IMG/VR virus record: IMGVR_UViG_3300032893_000072
Coordinates: 1 to 49,588 of that record
Origin: a virus
Strand: one strand, 5' to 3'
Length of the DNA stretch: 49,588 nt
This document shows, piece by piece, positions 8,923 through 18,085 of this stretch. How positions within the stretch are numbered: the first letter of the stretch is position 1; each line of letters starts with the position of its first letter. Both the position numbers and the translations under genes were made by a program. The notes under the pieces are model-generated. The model had not been told where the DNA came from. It did not search any database and was given only the letters and a program-made list of their open reading frames with translations.

Positions 8923-10166
8923 ACACCAAGTCGGTAGCGGTGATCGACAATGGCCTGTTTTCGGAATTGGCCATAACGCTATCCCAGTCCTTTGCCAAGG
9001 TTTACTATCACTCCCCGTGGGTGGCGGACTATCCCTCCTCCTACCGTACCGAACTGGGTGAAGGATTTCCTGAATACGAGCGCATCGAGGACATCTGGGA
9101 TGTGGTGGACGATGTGGATTTGTTCGTGTTCCCTGAACTCCATCAGGGTCCGTTGCAGGAATATCTAGCGAAGCAGGGAAAGCGGGTCTGGGGATCGCGC
9201 AACGGGGAGGAACTGGAAGTTTACCGCAAGGAAGCCAAGGAATATTTCGAGTCTCTGTCCATTCCCCAGGCACCTTATAAGGTCATCACCGGCATGACGG
9301 CGCTCAGGAAGTACATCAAAAGCCGGGACAAGGACAAACTGTGGATCAAGATTTCGCTCACCCGAAGCGATACCGAGACGTTCTCGGCGGAAGGGTACGA
9401 TTCAGTCAAGAACAGGCTGGATGACTTTCAGGCACGATTCGGTCCCACATCCGAATACCGAGAGTTCATCGTGGAGGACAATCTCCCCGAAACTTTCGAC
9501 CTCGCCATTGACACGTACTCCATAGATGGTGAATACCCCTCGCGGTCGCTGCTCGGCAATGAACAGAAAGACGAAGGATACATCGGCGTCGTAAAAGAGT
9601 GGGGGCAATTTCCTCCTAAGCTCAGGGACATCTATGAGAAACTTAGCCCCGCCCTCAAGGAATTTCAATACCGCAACTTCTTTGCCGTGGAGTGCCGCAC
9701 CGGGAAGTCTGGGATGTGGCTCTCGGACCCGTGTTGCCGGGTAGGTTCGCCCGTCTTCGAGTTGGAACTCCACATGATCAAAAACCTCCCTGAAATCCTC
9801 TGGGAAGGCGCTGACGGCGTTTTGGTCGAACCCGAATACAAGGGCAGGTACGGGTTTGAAATCCTGCTCGAAAGCCAGTGGGTCAACGAGCACCCGTTGC
9901 TGGTCGAATACCCAGAAGAGTACCGCGACCAGATCAAGTTCCGCTATGCCACCCAGTTCCCCGATGGGCTTTGGATCATGCCTCAGCGACAGGGACCGGC
10001 CTTCGGTTCGGTGGTAGCCTGCGGTGACTCGATTGATGCCTGCGTGGGAGAGGTTGAGGAGATCGCCAGTCAGATCAAGGGAATACAGGTGGAGGCGTTT
10101 ACTGCTAGTGCCGACAAACTGAAGAAAAACCTCGAAGAGTTAGCAACATACGGAGTACGATTTTGA
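8913..10166 (+). CDS. ATP-grasp family ligase-like protein (PurD/GARS-like)
   Basis: The ATG at 8913 follows AGGTG by 7 bases and overlaps the spike gene by 10 bases. The 417-residue soluble protein has no signal peptide. An N-terminal alpha/beta part is followed by VWGSRNGEELEVYRKEAKEY at about 90-110, like the entry to the ATP-binding region of phosphoribosylamine-glycine ligases. LWIKISLTRSDTETFSAEG supplies the lysine and flexible loop expected of ATP-grasp enzymes. Late segments with SDPCCRVGSPVFELELH and AFGSVVACG resemble the C-terminal part of that fold. Such enzymes join a carboxylate to an amine via an acyl-phosphate. The substrate is unknown; lying among exported tail-locus genes, it may modify a virion protein or a small molecule. 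Inferred from pattern, not a search. Confidence 0.65.
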   Translation: MQLNTKSVAVIDNGLFSELAITLSQSFAKVYYHSPWVADYPSSYRTELGEGFPEYERIEDIWDVVDDVDLFVFPELHQGPLQEYLAKQGKRVWGSRNGEELEVYRKEAKEYFESLSIPQAPYKVITGMTALRKYIKSRDKDKLWIKISLTRSDTETFSAEGYDSVKNRLDDFQARFGPTSEYREFIVEDNLPETFDLAIDTYSIDGEYPSRSLLGNEQKDEGYIGVVKEWGQFPPKLRDIYEKLSPALKEFQYRNFFAVECRTGKSGMWLSDPCCRVGSPVFELELHMIKNLPEILWEGADGVLVEPEYKGRYGFEILLESQWVNEHPLLVEYPEEYRDQIKFRYATQFPDGLWIMPQRQGPAFGSVVACGDSIDACVGEVEEIASQIKGIQVEAFTASADKLKKNLEELATYGVRF

Positions 10167-10177
10167 GAGGAGTCACC

Positions 10178-10705
10178 ATGAAGAACCGTCTGCTTTTGAT
10201 TCTACTGGCGTTGTGCGCCTGTCCTTCCCTGTGGGCTGCGGGAAGCTGCACGACCACGGACGTGACCAGCAGCCAGAACGCGCAGAGCCGTATTCCCGAT
10301 GCCGAGACAGTTATCATTACCATCGTCTGTACCGCAGACGCATCGACAGGAAGCTACCCTGCGGTCACTGTGCCTCTGACGGGGTCTTACCCTTCCGGCT
10401 CGGCGCGGAATGCCTACAACCTTACCGGCTACGTGTTGTACGAGGTGGGAAGAACGCCGGGAAGCACCGCTCCGACCAACAACTACACCACGGTGATTAC
10501 CGATGCGCGGGGATTTGCTATGGACCTTGCTCTTCTGACCACCAACGGGTCTTCCACGGTGGCGCAACTGACGCCGATCTCTAGCGCCACTCTGATGCTT
10601 TATAGCTATCCGGTTGTGCGCAGTGCTTTGACTGTGCAGTTGTCCGCGAACTCGGTCAACAGCGCCGTCATCACCCTGGACCTGATTTTCCGGACGCAAC
10701 TCTAA
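10178..10705 (+). CDS. Exported small tail-locus protein, beta-rich, 175 aa
   Basis: The ATG at 10178 follows GAGAGGAG; the frame itself opens at a TTG at 10163. The signal peptide MKNRLLLILLALCACPSLWA is strong, and the mature part starts near AGSCTTTDV. The mature 155 residues are Ser/Thr/Val-rich and beta-like, with a pair of early cysteines and a segment (YVLYEVGRTPGS then TDARGFAMDLALL) that repeats the alternating pattern of fibre-tip or adaptor domains. It stands alone between the ATP-grasp gene and another exported protein, with good ribosome sites for both. Function unknown; a secreted fibre accessory is the simplest inference. Confidence 0.7.
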   Translation: MKNRLLLILLALCACPSLWAAGSCTTTDVTSSQNAQSRIPDAETVIITIVCTADASTGSYPAVTVPLTGSYPSGSARNAYNLTGYVLYEVGRTPGSTAPTNNYTTVITDARGFAMDLALLTTNGSSTVAQLTPISSATLMLYSYPVVRSALTVQLSANSVNSAVITLDLIFRTQL

Positions 10706-10714
10706 GGAGATGAA

Positions 10715-11584
10715 ATGAATCTACGCTGGTTACTGCCTTTGGTTCTTGCGGTTCCCTGCTTGGCCCAGACGCCATCTGCGGCGACCTGCGGCAATCCACA
10801 GCAACCCTATTACATGTACAATAACCACTTCTACATGTGCGCGAATGGCTCACCAACACAGTTGGATACGTCCAGTCAAACCATTACTCCAAGTCTGGTA
10901 AAGATTCCGGAAGGCACTGCTAGTGCACCGACGATTCAGGATGCAAGTGCTGCTACTACGGGAACATACCCCAAGACGGCGGGAGCATATTGGAATACGA
11001 CTATCGGCGGAACAGATATTCTTTCCGTGCATCAGTATGGAGCCTACGTAGCGGGAGCAATCGGAATCGGAACGACTACTACGCCGACTGTTTTAATGCG
11101 GTCTGGAAACGGCCTTTTGTATCTAGGGTATGCGGGTTGGACCGATGGTACTCTGGAACTTCTATCCACCATCGCTACGGATGGAACCTATAGTTCCCAA
11201 ATGACTACCGGAGTATCGGCCTGCGAAGCCAGTTTTGCAGAGACAGTTGCGCATAATGGGACAGTCACTATCCCTACCAGCCTGAATTGCCTTCCTGCCA
11301 ACTCGATCATTGATGGCATTGTCTATCGCATCACTACCACCTTGAGCGGTAATGCCATCTCCAGTTTCACTCTCGGAGTCACCGGCACAACCGCCAAGTT
11401 CTGCTCTACACAGAGCACGCTGACAGCGGGCACTACAGGCGTATGTCTGGCTCAGTGGGGAACGGCAGGTAACCAGGTAAATACCACGGCTGCTCCAGTG
11501 GTCATTACCGAGAACCAGATTGCAACTGCAGGAGCGATCAGAATCATTGTTTATTATCACAGCTTTACTCCTCCGACCTCGTAA
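10715..11584 (+). CDS. Exported fibre-like protein, 289 aa
   Basis: The start follows AAGGAGA. The N-terminus MNLRWLLPLVLAVPCLA is a probable signal peptide cleaved before QTPSAATC. A short Cys/Tyr-rich head (NPQQPYYMYNNHFYMC) precedes low-complexity Thr/Gly/Ala beta-rich sequence. From about residue 175 there is a compact domain beginning ACEASFAETVAHNGTVTIPT with regularly spaced cysteines. The C-terminal part resembles receptor-binding or trimerising tips of phage fibres in composition, but I do not recognise a named family. It may be an accessory fibre built from the same material as the 1919-residue protein next door. Confidence 0.7.
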   Translation: MNLRWLLPLVLAVPCLAQTPSAATCGNPQQPYYMYNNHFYMCANGSPTQLDTSSQTITPSLVKIPEGTASAPTIQDASAATTGTYPKTAGAYWNTTIGGTDILSVHQYGAYVAGAIGIGTTTTPTVLMRSGNGLLYLGYAGWTDGTLELLSTIATDGTYSSQMTTGVSACEASFAETVAHNGTVTIPTSLNCLPANSIIDGIVYRITTTLSGNAISSFTLGVTGTTAKFCSTQSTLTAGTTGVCLAQWGTAGNQVNTTAAPVVITENQIATAGAIRIIVYYHSFTPPTS

Positions 11585-11592
11585 GGAGATCC

Positions 11593-14500
11593 ATGAGGCG
11601 TTTCTTCATATTCACGTTCTTTCTGATGACTCTGCCTATCTGGGCGACAGTCACGACTCAGACCATCAAGGTTACATATACCTGCACGGGTAGTGCAGGG
11701 CCATTTCCCTTCTCTTTCGCCATCGGCGATCCAACCGGATTGACTGTTACTCAGAACGGGACGGTCCTGAATCCCGCCGCTTACAACGTGGTTCCCTACA
11801 ACAACAATTTCGACAAGGGAGGAAGCGTAACTCTAGTCGATCCATGTCCTTTCGGACAATCCTTGATTCTTCAGAGAAATACTCCCATCACCCAGACCAG
11901 CGTGTTTACGGACAACATGCCGATTCCCATGAACACATTCGAGAATGGCTTGGACAAATCCACCATGATCGAACAGGAATTGTCGAACAGCATTTCTTCC
12001 GTGAGTACACAATTGGCAGCGGCGACTTGTCCTTCAGGGTCTGTTCTTCAGTCTTCTACCGGACCTATCTGCGTTCCGAATGGAGGGGGTGGAGCAGTAT
12101 GTCCATCTGGACACGCTCTTCAATCGACTATCGGACCCGTATGCGTACCAGCAGGGGGAGGAAGCACCCCGTCTCCGCCTTCCTACGCTGTGCAGTTTGC
12201 CAACAATGGCGCAACGACCTTGCAGGCTGACCAGACATTTACCGTCAATCCCACGACTCACAACGTGAATGGAAACCTGAATGGAGTTGTCAACGCAACG
12301 GGGATGACCTCTCCGATGGTCCCCGCTCCCTATAGTCATCTATGCCATGGAACCATTTCAAATGGTTCCAGCATTCTGACCATGACTGACTGTGCTTTCC
12401 CTTCGCCTATGGTCAATTACGTCGCGCGCGTTGGAGACAGCGGCAATGGTGAATTGAATGTCGGACTCTCCTATCTCTCTCCAACTACAGCTACCATGAG
12501 CAGTCCTGCAACATGGACAAGCAACAACACGATCATCTCTGCTTCGATAAACAACGGAGGAACGGGATGCAATGTCGGGGACACGATGGGGATAAGCGGC
12601 GGAATCGGCAAACAGGCAATTGCCCAGGTCAACGCCACAAACGGAAGCGGGGTAGCCACAAGTGTTTTTTTGGTCAGCGGAGGGGGAGGATACTCCAGCG
12701 CGACCGGGGTGACTACGGTTGCTGCCGGTGCTCGACCTGCAACCTGTTCCGGGGTCACGCTGAATACTTCGACATCGCTTCTCCCTGAAATTGTGTATTT
12801 CGGTCCCGACAATTGCACACAGGCCAATGCATGGTTCAATTCAATTAAGTCCGTGGGTCGGGGCATTCTACCTCCCGGTTATTACCTTTCCTCCTGCCCT
12901 ATCCTGAATGATCAGAACACGGGCTTCATCATGGAAGGCACGTCGATGACGAACACCTGGATCATCGATGCAACCCCTTCCAGTCATGCGGATTTCGTGC
13001 GCGTCGGAGCATCCGGGTCAGGAAATCTTAACATCTCGCAGGTCAACAACATCACCATCATGGGCAACGGTCAGGTGACGCGGGGAGCGTTAACCGATGT
13101 GGAACCCGCCAACGCAGAGATCAACAATGTCAGCGTCCCTGAGTCTGGAGCGGCAGCATTCTACTTCGATAACGGTGTAGGCGCGACTTTCACCAATCTT
13201 GTTTCGCAGGGCACTTACGAGCGTATCTCGCAGCCCGTCAATTGCATCGTCAATGCGGCTCCAGGGCCTACGGTATTCGTTTCTCCAGTATGCGAGAACT
13301 TCAGCGGATACGTCGTGGAATGGCTGGGCTCAGGGCAGATCGTTCAGGGGCAACTCGATCTTTCCACGACAGGAATTGTGCATGTAGCGCAGGGCGCATA
13401 CCTTGATTTGAATGGTTTGGATATATGTGAAATCTGGACTTGCACTCTTGAAAACAAAATTGAAGGAGTGTTCAGAAACAGTTCCGGTTTGAATGTAGTC
13501 GATGCGAAGCCCGGTAGCGTGCTCCAGTCCTCGAATACGGATATAAGAACTGTCACGGCGGAATCGGGATCAGCGGTTGCGATGGGCAATATCCGTGCAG
13601 AGCCTGCCGCGTTCGACGATCAGGCTGGGATGTGGATTGAAGGGCCGATTGTCAGCCTATCGGGTAGCGATTCTACCCACCAGCGTCAAATCACGTATGG
13701 TCCTGTGACCCAGCATTCTTACGGCGGGAGTGGTGGTCACGGAGAGGTTCAGACCAACAGCGGGTCCCTGACGTTTGGTGGCGGCTGCGATTCATTTGGC
13801 TCTGCTGCCTGCTACGTGAATTACCTTTCCTATCAGCAATACCCGCTTTCTTCTGCATGGAAGGTGTCTTTTGCCGGTCAATGGAATGACAACAGCGTTG
13901 CATTCAACACCTCCTGCTCTTATACCTCTCCGACATTTGTGGTTAACGGAGGCACTGTAACGTGCATACAAAGTCCCATCACGTTCACGAACAATAATGG
14001 GCAGACGATTCGCACTGGCCAAATCATTGCCTATATCCCTTCGGCTTACGTGAATTTCATATCGTTCATTGGCGGCGTCTGGTCGGTTTATCCCGATGGC
14101 CAGAATGTTTTATATGACTATGCAAAACTGAACCTGCCCGCCATCACCACGCCGCTGTGGGATTGTTCCACTGCTGCATGCACGCTGAAAGGCGGTGCTG
14201 CCTATGCTCCGCTTACCATGGAGAGCTTAGGCGGAAACTTTATCGTGAAGGACACCACCGACGATACCGAATTTCAAATGCAGGCATATCACGGTCAGGG
14301 AACGTATCTGTATACGAATGCAACAAATAACGGCAATCTTTTCGTGATGCCGGGTCATCAATACAGCATGGAGTTCCATGGGTTGAATACATGGATAGGG
14401 GCCAACAATCATGCCAGTACCGGGAACTGCACATCGTTCGTATGTCTTGGCCCAGCCGCATTTACGATGGATGCCGATGGTACGATGCAGATGGGCCTGC

Positions 14501-17352
14501 TGACATCATCGAAACTGTTAGGGCTTGATGCTTCTCATAATGTTGCCAGCTACACTCTGACTGGTTCGGGTCCGATTGTTGCAACACCAGGAACAAATAC
14601 GATTGATTTCTCCTGTCCTTCCTGCTGGACGGGAAGCAACACAATCACAGGGCCGGGAACCAGCGGGTACATTCCGAAATGGACAGGCACGACAACACAG
14701 GGGAACTCTCTGCTTGATTACGGTCTGACGCATACCAGCGCATTCAACTTTGGCGCTCCTGTCTACATGGGGAATATGGTTGCCAGCGGCACCGTTCAAT
14801 TCAGCGGTTTGACGGGAGTGGGAACGGCAGGACGTGTTCTGGCCGACTCGGCAGGCAATCTTTCCATTGCTTCTCCGGCAGTGGGTGTCGATACCATCAA
14901 TGGCTCGGCGGGAGCGTTTACCTTCAGCTTCGGGTCTGGAGCGGGAAGTTGTTCAGGAACAACCTGCACCTTTACTGGATCGGGATCGGGCGGAGGGTCT
15001 GTTACCAATTTCATTGCGAATACCTCAGATTGGCCTTCATGGTTGGTTCCTACGGTTAATACATCATCGACAACACCTACTCTGTTAGTTTCAGCAAGCG
15101 CGATCCCCAATTCCGCCATCCAGAATGTTTCGACAACCGTAAGCGGAGCGACGTGCACTCTGGGATCGAGTTGCAGCCCGACCATTGATGCTGCTCATGG
15201 CGGAACGAATATTGATACTCATACTTCTACAGGTGTTGCTCAGGTCAGTTCCGGTACATGGTCTGTTGGCTCATTAGCTCTTACGTCACTGGCGGCTCAG
15301 GCGGCGGATACGGTCTTGACCAATGCTACCAGCGGGTCTGCTGCTCCTACAGCCTTTGCCATGCCATCCTGCACGGGATACAAGATGAGTCTCTACGACA
15401 CAGCCTCTCATGCATGGGTATGCAAAACGCCTGCCGTGCTGACCACGGCGACCAGCGGCGGTGCCGCAGCGGGGACAACCTATGATGGATCAACCGCAAG
15501 AACATTTGATTACAGCTCCTTCGGGGCATCGCCTCTGGCGGGATCAGCAAGCTTGGTTACGACCGGAACGATCACCAGCGGCACATGGCATGGTACGGCT
15601 ATCGGGTCGCAGTATGGAGGGACAGGGCAGAACTGGAGCGCGTCTTCGGGAGTTCCTGAATATGCATCGGGAGCGGCGTCACTGTTTAATGCAACCTGCA
15701 ACGGGTCAGGAAGCGCCCTGAACTATACGGCTGGTGGAACTCTCGGCTGCAACTCATCCATCGCGGCGGCTACGGCTACCAGCGCAACCACAGCAGGAAC
15801 CGCGACACTGGCCACGACAGCCACAACCGCAAATAGCATTGCGGGTTCCCCTGTCATCAATCAGTTCTGGGGATATAACGGGACATCGCAGGGATGGTAT
15901 GTTCCATCCGGGAATGGGACAGTCAACAGCGGCACAGCCAATCATCTCGCCATCTACGCTTCGTCCACGAACGCCGTGAGCAACGATTCCACGTTAACCG
16001 ATGATGGGACCACGCTTGCCTATACCGGAACGTCTGGACTGGCGGTTCCTATCGTAACCACCAATGGCACTACAAACGGGGCATGGGGTCCAATCAGTGT
16101 CGGAGTTCTTCCAAGTGCCGAAACCACCAACCAGGTTTTGTTGACTGTCCCCAATTCGGTGACGCATTACACAATGATCCTTCCCGGCGTTCAGCCAACA
16201 TCAGGAAACACCTATCTTTCCTGTAGTGCTGCGAACCCAGCCATATGCTCATGGGCGGCAGGAGGGGCGGGTGGAGGAAACAACCTTACCGCCAACAGCA
16301 GTGGTGGCGCTGCTCCGGGGTCAACCTACAACGGATCAGCGGCAGTAACATTCGACTACCACTCGTTCGGTGCTGCGCCTCTTGCAAGTCCTACATTTTC
16401 AGGAACGGTGACAGTTCCCAATTTCGCGCTGACGACCAAGATGAATGTGACCACGACCACGGTTGCGGCACTTCCAAGCGTAGGTAATACGACTTACGAT
16501 CTCCGCCCGGTAAGCGATGCCTCGGTTGCAGGGGATGCGGGATGTATTACCGGAGGCGGAACGGTTTACCAGTGGTGCTACTGGAATGGTTCGATCTGGA
16601 AGTCGACAGGAGGAAGCGCAAGTATCACCTATCCGGGTGCTGGCGTGGTTGTCTCGACAGGCAGCGCATGGGGAACATCCCTGACGCAGCCAACCGGGGC
16701 GCTTGTGGGAGCGGGCCAAGCCAATACATGGACAACCGGATTGCAGGACTTCAGCGCGGCAACAATGAAGCTACCCGCATCGGTTACGGTGGGATCGAAC
16801 TCGATTACGCTTCCTTCATCGGCGGGTACGGTTGCCCTGACGAGCCAGGTTCCGGCACTGGTAGCAGCAGGTGGAGGGGCGGGAATCAACGCATACAATG
16901 CCGGTACTGCCGTTACGTCCTCGCGCTCCGACCACACGCATCGCCAGCGTCAGACCTTGACATGGTACTTCCCCGGAACACCATCGACAGGCGTACAGAA
17001 CCTCATTATGAACGCACCGATGGGGATCACCAATGCGGCTATCACAGATATGGAAGTATCGATGGGAACAGGCAGCAGCAGCGGAAACAGCACCTTCAAC
17101 ATCCAGCGATGCACCGGCTCCTGCGGTGGTTCCTCGGCTACCTTCGCCAACATCTATGCGACCGGTCTGGTCATCGGAACTGTGACCACGACAACCAACA
17201 GATCAGGCTCCTGCTCTGTGGCGGGAACATGCGGTGCTCTCACCAGCACCATCACCACCGGCGATCAGTTCAAGGTGAATCTGGTTGGGATTGGAACCTC
17301 GGTAGCGGATGTGACTGTGACCATGACGTATGTAAGTGAGACAACCAATTGA
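11593..17352 (+). CDS. Giant exported tail fibre (1919 aa) with T7-fibre N-domain
   Basis: This is the longest gene in the window. The start follows AAGGAGAT, and MRRFFIFTFFLMTLPIWA is a clear signal peptide. Residues of about 19-140 are the second copy of the T7-fibre-type attachment domain (TYTCTGSAGPFPFSFAIGD, then TPITQTSVFTDNMPIP), paralogous to the spike at 6796. A beta-helix-like region with pectate-lyase-type turns covers roughly 395-720. A long Gly/Ser/Thr shaft follows, with a duplicated unit near residues 1287 and 1569 (TYDGSTARTFDY versus TYNGSAAVTFDY). The last 160 residues after SRSDHTHRQRQTLTWYFPG form a distinct tip. Many short-range cysteine pairs (SCPSCW, CTLGSSC) suggest disulfides. 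It probably recognises the host surface; how an exported chain joins a virion is unexplained. Confidence 0.85.
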   Translation: MRRFFIFTFFLMTLPIWATVTTQTIKVTYTCTGSAGPFPFSFAIGDPTGLTVTQNGTVLNPAAYNVVPYNNNFDKGGSVTLVDPCPFGQSLILQRNTPITQTSVFTDNMPIPMNTFENGLDKSTMIEQELSNSISSVSTQLAAATCPSGSVLQSSTGPICVPNGGGGAVCPSGHALQSTIGPVCVPAGGGSTPSPPSYAVQFANNGATTLQADQTFTVNPTTHNVNGNLNGVVNATGMTSPMVPAPYSHLCHGTISNGSSILTMTDCAFPSPMVNYVARVGDSGNGELNVGLSYLSPTTATMSSPATWTSNNTIISASINNGGTGCNVGDTMGISGGIGKQAIAQVNATNGSGVATSVFLVSGGGGYSSATGVTTVAAGARPATCSGVTLNTSTSLLPEIVYFGPDNCTQANAWFNSIKSVGRGILPPGYYLSSCPILNDQNTGFIMEGTSMTNTWIIDATPSSHADFVRVGASGSGNLNISQVNNITIMGNGQVTRGALTDVEPANAEINNVSVPESGAAAFYFDNGVGATFTNLVSQGTYERISQPVNCIVNAAPGPTVFVSPVCENFSGYVVEWLGSGQIVQGQLDLSTTGIVHVAQGAYLDLNGLDICEIWTCTLENKIEGVFRNSSGLNVVDAKPGSVLQSSNTDIRTVTAESGSAVAMGNIRAEPAAFDDQAGMWIEGPIVSLSGSDSTHQRQITYGPVTQHSYGGSGGHGEVQTNSGSLTFGGGCDSFGSAACYVNYLSYQQYPLSSAWKVSFAGQWNDNSVAFNTSCSYTSPTFVVNGGTVTCIQSPITFTNNNGQTIRTGQIIAYIPSAYVNFISFIGGVWSVYPDGQNVLYDYAKLNLPAITTPLWDCSTAACTLKGGAAYAPLTMESLGGNFIVKDTTDDTEFQMQAYHGQGTYLYTNATNNGNLFVMPGHQYSMEFHGLNTWIGANNHASTGNCTSFVCLGPAAFTMDADGTMQMGLLTSSKLLGLDASHNVASYTLTGSGPIVATPGTNTIDFSCPSCWTGSNTITGPGTSGYIPKWTGTTTQGNSLLDYGLTHTSAFNFGAPVYMGNMVASGTVQFSGLTGVGTAGRVLADSAGNLSIASPAVGVDTINGSAGAFTFSFGSGAGSCSGTTCTFTGSGSGGGSVTNFIANTSDWPSWLVPTVNTSSTTPTLLVSASAIPNSAIQNVSTTVSGATCTLGSSCSPTIDAAHGGTNIDTHTSTGVAQVSSGTWSVGSLALTSLAAQAADTVLTNATSGSAAPTAFAMPSCTGYKMSLYDTASHAWVCKTPAVLTTATSGGAAAGTTYDGSTARTFDYSSFGASPLAGSASLVTTGTITSGTWHGTAIGSQYGGTGQNWSASSGVPEYASGAASLFNATCNGSGSALNYTAGGTLGCNSSIAAATATSATTAGTATLATTATTANSIAGSPVINQFWGYNGTSQGWYVPSGNGTVNSGTANHLAIYASSTNAVSNDSTLTDDGTTLAYTGTSGLAVPIVTTNGTTNGAWGPISVGVLPSAETTNQVLLTVPNSVTHYTMILPGVQPTSGNTYLSCSAANPAICSWAAGGAGGGNNLTANSSGGAAPGSTYNGSAAVTFDYHSFGAAPLASPTFSGTVTVPNFALTTKMNVTTTTVAALPSVGNTTYDLRPVSDASVAGDAGCITGGGTVYQWCYWNGSIWKSTGGSASITYPGAGVVVSTGSAWGTSLTQPTGALVGAGQANTWTTGLQDFSAATMKLPASVTVGSNSITLPSSAGTVALTSQVPALVAAGGGAGINAYNAGTAVTSSRSDHTHRQRQTLTWYFPGTPSTGVQNLIMNAPMGITNAAITDMEVSMGTGSSSGNSTFNIQRCTGSCGGSSATFANIYATGLVIGTVTTTTNRSGSCSVAGTCGALTSTITTGDQFKVNLVGIGTSVADVTVTMTYVSETTN

Positions 17353-18044
17353 GGAAACTGATCTCCATTTCGATCCTTATAGTATCGACTCCGATCTGGG
17401 CCAACAACGTCTTCCTTCACGATACGGCATCGAAGGTGTCGATGGGAGCAAGTTATCTCGTCAAGGATGCCAACACGACGCAGGGAGCGAGCGCGCAGAC
17501 CGCGATCACGGCAACCATTGCCGGTCCTGTCCCTGCCGGATACTGGCCTGTCGCAACAGCGAGTGTGAACATTACGAAGACCAGCGGAGGGACCAAGACG
17601 GTATGGCTCTCTGATCCTCTGTCGGCAGGGTTCACCATCTCGGGTACAGTAACAGCGCATCTCTGGGGTCTGGAATCGGCATCGGCGGCAAATGCCGGAT
17701 ACTCTTTCAACGTATACCGATGGGCTGCGTCGTGTGGCTGCGTCGTATCGGCGTTGAGTGCTTCAGCTTCCGGAGCATCGGCGGAATGGACAACATCGTC
17801 GGCGGTCAATGCCACGCCTCCTACCATCACGGCAACGAGTACGAACTTTGTGACCGGGGATCGGCTGTTCATCGTCATCTTCAACATCGATGCCGGGGGG
17901 ACGCAGACCGCTTCCAGCCGGACCATGACCGTGAACTATAACGGCGCCACGGGAGTGAGCGGAGACTCCTACATCACCTTTGGTCAGACGCTGACCTTTG
18001 TATCTGATTTCAATAATCAGCCAGCGCGTGGGGTGTCGCAATGA
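17349..18044 (+). CDS. Exported beta-sandwich-like protein, 231 aa
   Basis: Translation probably starts at the TTG at 17349, overlapping the giant fibre stop (TTGA). The resulting N-terminus MRKLISISILIVSTPIWA is a good signal peptide, cut before NNVFLHD. The mature protein is Ser/Thr/Ala-rich and beta-like with few charges, and contains CGCVV and VWLSDPLSAGF. Strict coupling to the fibre gene suggests it is made in proportion to the fibre, as a tip, chaperone or cap. No enzyme motif is visible. The weak start codon and weak ribosome site make it dependent on upstream translation. Confidence 0.7.
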   Translation: MRKLISISILIVSTPIWANNVFLHDTASKVSMGASYLVKDANTTQGASAQTAITATIAGPVPAGYWPVATASVNITKTSGGTKTVWLSDPLSAGFTISGTVTAHLWGLESASAANAGYSFNVYRWAASCGCVVSALSASASGASAEWTTSSAVNATPPTITATSTNFVTGDRLFIVIFNIDAGGTQTASSRTMTVNYNGATGVSGDSYITFGQTLTFVSDFNNQPARGVSQ

Positions 18045-18085
18045 GAGCCGCACCGTGGAATCCGGAAGGCTGGGCGATTAAATGA
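18041..18085 (+). CDS. 14-codon coupling mini-ORF
   Basis: An ATG overlapping the previous stop (ATGA at 18041-18044) opens a frame of 14 codons, MRAAPWNPEGWAIK, whose TGA overlaps the next ATG (ATGA at 18082-18085). The next gene has only a weak ribosome site (GGAAGG). This little frame may carry terminating ribosomes from one exported protein to the next rather than make a useful peptide. Confidence 0.35.
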   Translation: MRAAPWNPEGWAIK

